This document shows positions 63,962-64,000 of a stretch of DNA of 64,000 bases, piece after piece (within the stretch, counting starts at the first letter, position 1; every line of letters starts with the position of its first letter). The DNA comes from Burkholderia plantarii (GTDB lineage: Bacteria > Pseudomonadota > Gammaproteobacteria > Burkholderiales > Burkholderiaceae), in NCBI RefSeq assembly GCF_001411805.1, contig NZ_CP007212.1:2728001-2792000 (forward strand), read 5' to 3'. The position numbers and the translations under genes were made by a program. The notes under the pieces were generated by a model. That model had not been told where the DNA came from, ran no database searches, and was given only the letters and a program-made list of their open reading frames with translations.

Positions 63962-64000
63962 GAGGCACGCTCCTGCGCTTCGACCTGGGCTGCTGCGTCG
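63958..64000 (-). CDS. 3' end of gene upstream of trbB (probable CopG-like regulator)
   Basis: Only the last 13 codons are inside the window, ending DAAAQVEAQERAS and stop (63960-63958), overlapping the trbB start. In Tn4371-type elements a CopG-family regulator precedes trbB, so that is the likely identity; the window does not show enough to prove it. Confidence 0.5.
   Translation of the reverse strand, partial: DAAAQVEAQERAS

Overview
The window reads as a chromosomal segment of a high-GC betaproteobacterium, most likely a Burkholderia (B. gladioli/glumae-like). This rests on the strong G/C third-position bias, the membrane PuuD-type urate oxidase with a uraH/uraD/allA/alc/puuE set, and the general gene style; I could not compare it with a database. 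The window splits into three zones.

Zone 1 (1 to about 32.5 kb) is core-like and GC-rich. It starts with a small conserved protein and a dodecin. A nearly complete purine-degradation locus follows: LysR regulator, 8-oxoguanine/guanine-type deaminase, 5-hydroxyisourate hydrolase (uraH), membrane urate oxidase (puuD), ureidoglycolate lyase (allA), allantoicase (alc), OHCU decarboxylase (uraD), allantoinase (puuE), an Asp/Glu-hydantoin racemase-type protein, an NCS1 permease and a GntR/FadR regulator. Together they would take (8-oxo)guanine and urate to ureidoglycolate, urea and glyoxylate. A 1065-residue GGDEF-EAL protein sits inside the locus. Next come ldcA, tadA, a DUF1992 protein, a small lipoprotein, a DUF1993 protein, a decayed FAD monooxygenase, two SDR genes (one with an in-frame TAG near its start), several regulators paired with their targets, zwf, a second NCS1-type permease, an Old Yellow Enzyme homologue and a DUF72 protein. 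Four regulator/target pairs have visible palindromic or repeated operator candidates.

Zone 2 (about 32.8 to 41.7 kb) is lower in GC and rich in short-chain dehydrogenases, with a hydrolase, a GST, a cupin protein and LysR/TetR regulators. It looks like an acquired detoxification or secondary-metabolism block. It holds a truncated duplicate of an SDR and a three-copy operator candidate for the TetR protein at 41.1 kb.

Zone 3 (41.8 to 64 kb) is mobile DNA. It contains an AbiJ_NTD3-type nuclease plus nucleotidyltransferase pair, a truncated parA, three iteron-like repeats, a tyrosine integrase broken by a stop and a frameshift, and an ACCGTC-repeat region with a perfect 13+13 bp palindrome. These are followed by a complete AbiE-type toxin-antitoxin pair, a truncated OLD-family ATPase gene, and a compact four-gene cassette: unknown 350-aa protein, PHP-SMC-like ATPase of TrlF/Ppl type, DUF4365-like nuclease and HEPN-like protein. 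A structured leader RNA cut off from its gene comes next. Reading leftward to the right edge is a Tn4371-type trb mating-pair-formation operon (trbB, C, D, E, J, a trbK-like gene, L, F, G, I and a DUF2274 gene). The defence cassette and the junctions around it are the most interesting part of the window.
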